Source of the DNA: Anopheles merus
Taxonomy: Eukaryota > Arthropoda > Insecta > Diptera > Culicidae
Assembly: GCF_017562075.2 (NCBI RefSeq)
Contig: NC_054083.1
Span: 29,173,558 to 29,237,557, forward strand
DNA: 64,000 nucleotides
Direction of reading: 5' to 3'
In this document: positions 61,501 to 64,000 of the stretch, piece by piece
How positions within the stretch are numbered: position 1 is the stretch's first letter
Layout of the letters: each line of letters begins with the position of its first letter
Made by a program: the position numbers and the translations under genes
The notes under the pieces: generated by a model
What the model saw: the letters and a program-made list of their open reading frames with translations, nothing else
Databases searched by the model: none
Told to the model about the DNA's origin: nothing

Positions 61501-62849
61501 TTAAAAAAAGTATTATTAAACAATGGCCGTTAAAAGGGTTCTTTCTTGCTGCTGGTAGCCGTCGTTATTTGCATAACATTTACAGCCAAATATTTACCAC
61601 ACAGTAATTCTATCGCTCTTTCTCTTGCCTCTCTTTAAGCGTAGTTACAATTCATTAAAAATCAGCCAAATTAAATAAACAAGGGTAGTAACAGTAACTT
61701 ACGCTTCGGTACCAACGGTGGTTTGTTGCAAAATCAGCATTGGGAAACGGCGCGCAACCCTTGTAACGTCAATTTTGCACGAACCGTATGCGAACCCTGC
61801 TGAACCGATTGGCAAGGGATAAATCGGCCACTCTCTTTCCCTGTCGGTGTGTGTGTGCATCACGTAAAATATACCACTCGAAACAAAGGACGATTCACAC
61901 CACAACGGGTAAAATACACGCGGAGTGAGCTGAGTGAAAAGTAGCAACACAATCGTAAGGTAAACTGCAACAGTGTTTTTTTTAAATACGACAACTGAAT
62001 TAAACAACTACGACCTCTCCTGAGTGTTGTTGCGTGCTGGTATACGAAAACCTATTATTTGTACTATATTTACCTTCCGGGGATTTTCTTTAATGGAATT
62101 CATTCTCCGAAAAAATGTACGGCGAGTGTGTGTGTGTGTATAATGCATGTGGTGCTGCTTTGTGTTGCTCCCATTTCTTAACTGCTCTTCTGCGCTCATG
62201 TATTAACTTTGTATGCCCCAAACACAGTCTGTTTATCTTGCAAGGAAACACAACCGAAAAAAGAGTGAAGTTGAAACAGATGGCACATTTTGGGTGGTAG
62301 GATAAATAAAAGAATAACAGCCGCGCTGCGCAGCGCCTGCTATCACCCTTTATGACGGGTGGGATTTATTCCACGTATCGTGTTTTGTATTTTGAAAGCT
62401 AGAAGGAGCTTGAAAGAAATGAAACAATTGTGCTGCTTCTTTTGGAAGCGATTCTGAGGCGAAGAAAAGTTTAAAACATTCACGCAGATTAACCCATAGC
62501 GACCTCCAGCCCTCCACCCTTCCCCTGTTACAACTTCTTGAAACGATTTTGCAGTAGACCAAAGGAGATCACACAAAGAATAATAACGATTTGGAGAGAT
62601 GAGAAGAATTAACTCGCCGACTTCTTTCCCCAGTGTACTACTACGCTACTACTCAAAAAGGGGGCGATCGCGTCCTTAGCGACCCCTGCAGGCCACATTC
62701 GTATGCGTGCACACATGCTAGCAATAATATAAAACATAAATCAGAACCCCCGCTTCACACATAGAAAACGGGTCATTCATGGGGAGTTTCTTGTTCACTC
62801 TCTTCCTTTAAATGATCCCGATGACAGCCATAAACAACGGTGGATGAGG

Positions 62850-62857
62850 GGGCTGAT
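62850..62857. repeat. Left target-site duplication of hAT-like copy 3 (GGGCTGAT)
   Basis: GGGCTGAT precedes the element; GTGCTGAT follows it at 63472-63479, matching at 7 of 8 positions. Confidence 0.7.
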
Positions 62858-63471
62858 TAGTGGTGGGAGCTCGGAATCGAACCAACCCGATTCCGATTCC
62901 GTGTTCGGAATCAATTCCGGAGCCGAATCCGATGCTGGAATCGATTCCATTTCCGGAGCCGATTCCGGAGGTGACTCCGGAACCTATTCCGATTCCGGAA
63001 TCAGTCTGGAATCAGAATCGGCTCCGGAATAGGAATCAACCTGAGAATCGTACTTTGCTCCGGCAACGGAGTCAGAATTGACTCCAGGATTGGAATTAGC
63101 TCCGAAATGAGAATCAGTTCTTGAATTGAAATAAGAAGTTTCAGAAGCGAAATCAGTCCGGGAATTTCCATGTGAATGGATCGTACACAAGTAATTTTTG
63201 ATTTTTTGTGTGGCTATCATTATGTAGCATCATTGGATCCAAATGCCTATTCTTATGAAGATGCCAAATCCGACTCCGTTTCGAAGCCGATTCTGATTTC
63301 GGAGCCAATTCCGATTCCGGAGCTGATTTCGATTCTAGAACCGATTCCGATTCCAAACCCGATTTCCGAAGATTCCGGTTCCGATTCCAAAACCGATTCC
63401 TAATCTGATTCCAAAAAACTTCGGAGCTAGCCGGAATCGATTCCGTCGAAACTTCATTTTTCCCATCACTA
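62858..63471 (+). mobile_element. hAT-like non-autonomous element, copy 3
   Basis: 614 bp, one base shorter than the akirin-intron copy and in the same orientation. Starts TAGTGGTGGGAG, ends TCCCATCACTA, with a near-perfect 8-bp target duplication. It holds the same two GGAATC/GATTCC palindrome arrays and the central core with CATTGGATCC (near 63231). No transposase. Ser/Asp-rich frames across it are repeat artefacts. Confidence 0.85.
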
Positions 63472-63479
63472 GTGCTGAT
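63472..63479. repeat. Right target-site duplication of hAT-like copy 3 (GTGCTGAT)
   Basis: Differs from the left duplication at one base, suggesting an older insertion than the akirin-intron copy. Confidence 0.7.
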
Positions 63480-63510
63480 GTCTCTCTTGGTGTGCATCCC
63501 AACTAACAAT

Positions 63511-63576
63511 ATCGACATGCTTTCTCATTCTACCCAATAGATCAGCAAACCTGAGAGAGCGAGAAAGCATGTCGAT
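63511..63576. repeat. Perfect 16-bp inverted repeat (hairpin)
   Basis: Arm ATCGACATGCTTTCTC at 63511-63526 is the exact reverse complement of 63561-63576, with a 34-base spacer. Partial complementarity continues outward for several bases. Beyond it, to the window end, no gene or other feature is visible. Confidence 0.85.
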
Positions 63577-64000
63577 TTTGTCGCTTAGGATGTATGTGAC
63601 ATTGTTGTATCACATTTGCATAACATTACATCCGCGAGAGATTCATGGAAAACCATGTTCGCCTGAAAACGTTTGGTATAGCTAACGGACTGGCAGACGA
63701 ATGCGCGAGACCGTGAGCGGTTTCGAACACTCCTGAGGCAGGCCAAGACCGCAAAGCGGTTGTAGCGCCTGATAAGTAAGACAGTAAGTAATAGCCCATT
63801 CCTTGTTGTACTTCGCACAATGTTCCAACTACCCCGTTTAACAATAGAGCAAAGCGATCATTTGATTTCAGAAGTAAAGACTATTGTAAAAGATGTGTGT
63901 GTCAGTCATTACAGCGGCAAAAAATAAAGCTGTCCCTTTTGGTCGGTCTGTGCAATCTAGAAATCAAACAGTTATGTAAATCTTGCAAAAAAGCATTTAG

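Larger units (their letters stand above)
53755..62849. other. Large region without visible coding exons
   Basis: About 9 kb of sequence dominated by CA/GT and CT/GA microsatellites, short A-rich stretches and a poly-C run (about 59966-59976). No exon with conserved domain, no RNA gene recognised. Dense GAGAG/GCGAG motifs at about 57430-57550 and CG-rich sequence to 58210 would suit a GAGA-type promoter, possibly for the MADF-BESS gene on the minus strand. The remaining sequence may be leader introns or intergenic. Long frames here (for example 56152-56853) are low complexity and not supported. Confidence 0.5.

Noticed and set aside
62844..63081. Ser/Asp-rich repeat protein frame
   Set aside because: Arises from GATTCC/GGAATC units inside the hAT-like element; the same pattern appears in the other copies in different frames.

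Overview
The window looks like nuclear DNA from an insect, most likely a mosquito of the Anopheles gambiae type. This is inferred from spliced genes with short GT-AG introns, GC-rich third codon positions, very dense CA/GT and CT microsatellites, long A-rich untranslated regions, short non-autonomous DNA transposons, and insect-type orthologues (l(3)mbt, akirin, a MADF-BESS factor). It is not prokaryotic: there are no operons or Shine-Dalgarno sites.

Layout: 1-4.75 kb is non-coding leader or promoter sequence with several candidate 5' UTR splice sites. l(3)mbt (4792-10282, +) follows, tail to tail with Eaf6/MEAF6 (11442-12398, -). From 12.4 to 16.6 kb there is promoter or leader sequence for akirin, whose four coding exons span 16660-22378 (+). 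The first akirin coding intron is 4.8 kb and holds a hAT-like element. A probable long akirin 3' UTR and a second, inverted element copy lead to RRS1 (27470-28765, +).

The central block is gene-dense: the thiol dioxygenase ADO (+), the mitochondrial thiamine pyrophosphate carrier (-), lariat debranching enzyme Dbr1 (-), a kinesin-8 (+) with the mitochondrial ribosome recycling factor nested antisense in its second intron, mitochondrial ribosomal protein S35 (+), and tRNA-Val(CAC). A TA-flanked MITE and an unrecognised His/Gln-rich protein with a putative signal peptide (43778-44836, +) come next. A MADF-BESS transcription-factor-like gene (48368-53754, -) has a transposon-littered intron. From 53.8 to 62.8 kb no coding exon is visible, only microsatellite-rich sequence. 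A third hAT-like copy and a perfect inverted repeat close the window.

Functionally there are three rough groups: chromatin and transcription (l(3)mbt, Eaf6, akirin, the MADF-BESS factor), RNA and ribosome biogenesis (RRS1, Dbr1, tRNA), and mitochondrial function (TPP carrier, mRRF, mRpS35). The kinesin-8 is a mitotic motor and ADO an oxygen-dependent thiol oxidase. I see no multi-gene defence or biosynthetic system. The most unusual content is a family of about 615 bp hAT-like elements built around arrays of short GGAATC/GATTCC palindromes, with intact 8-bp target duplications. Also notable are two stop-free short introns of 3n length, the nested antisense gene, and the His/Gln-rich protein.
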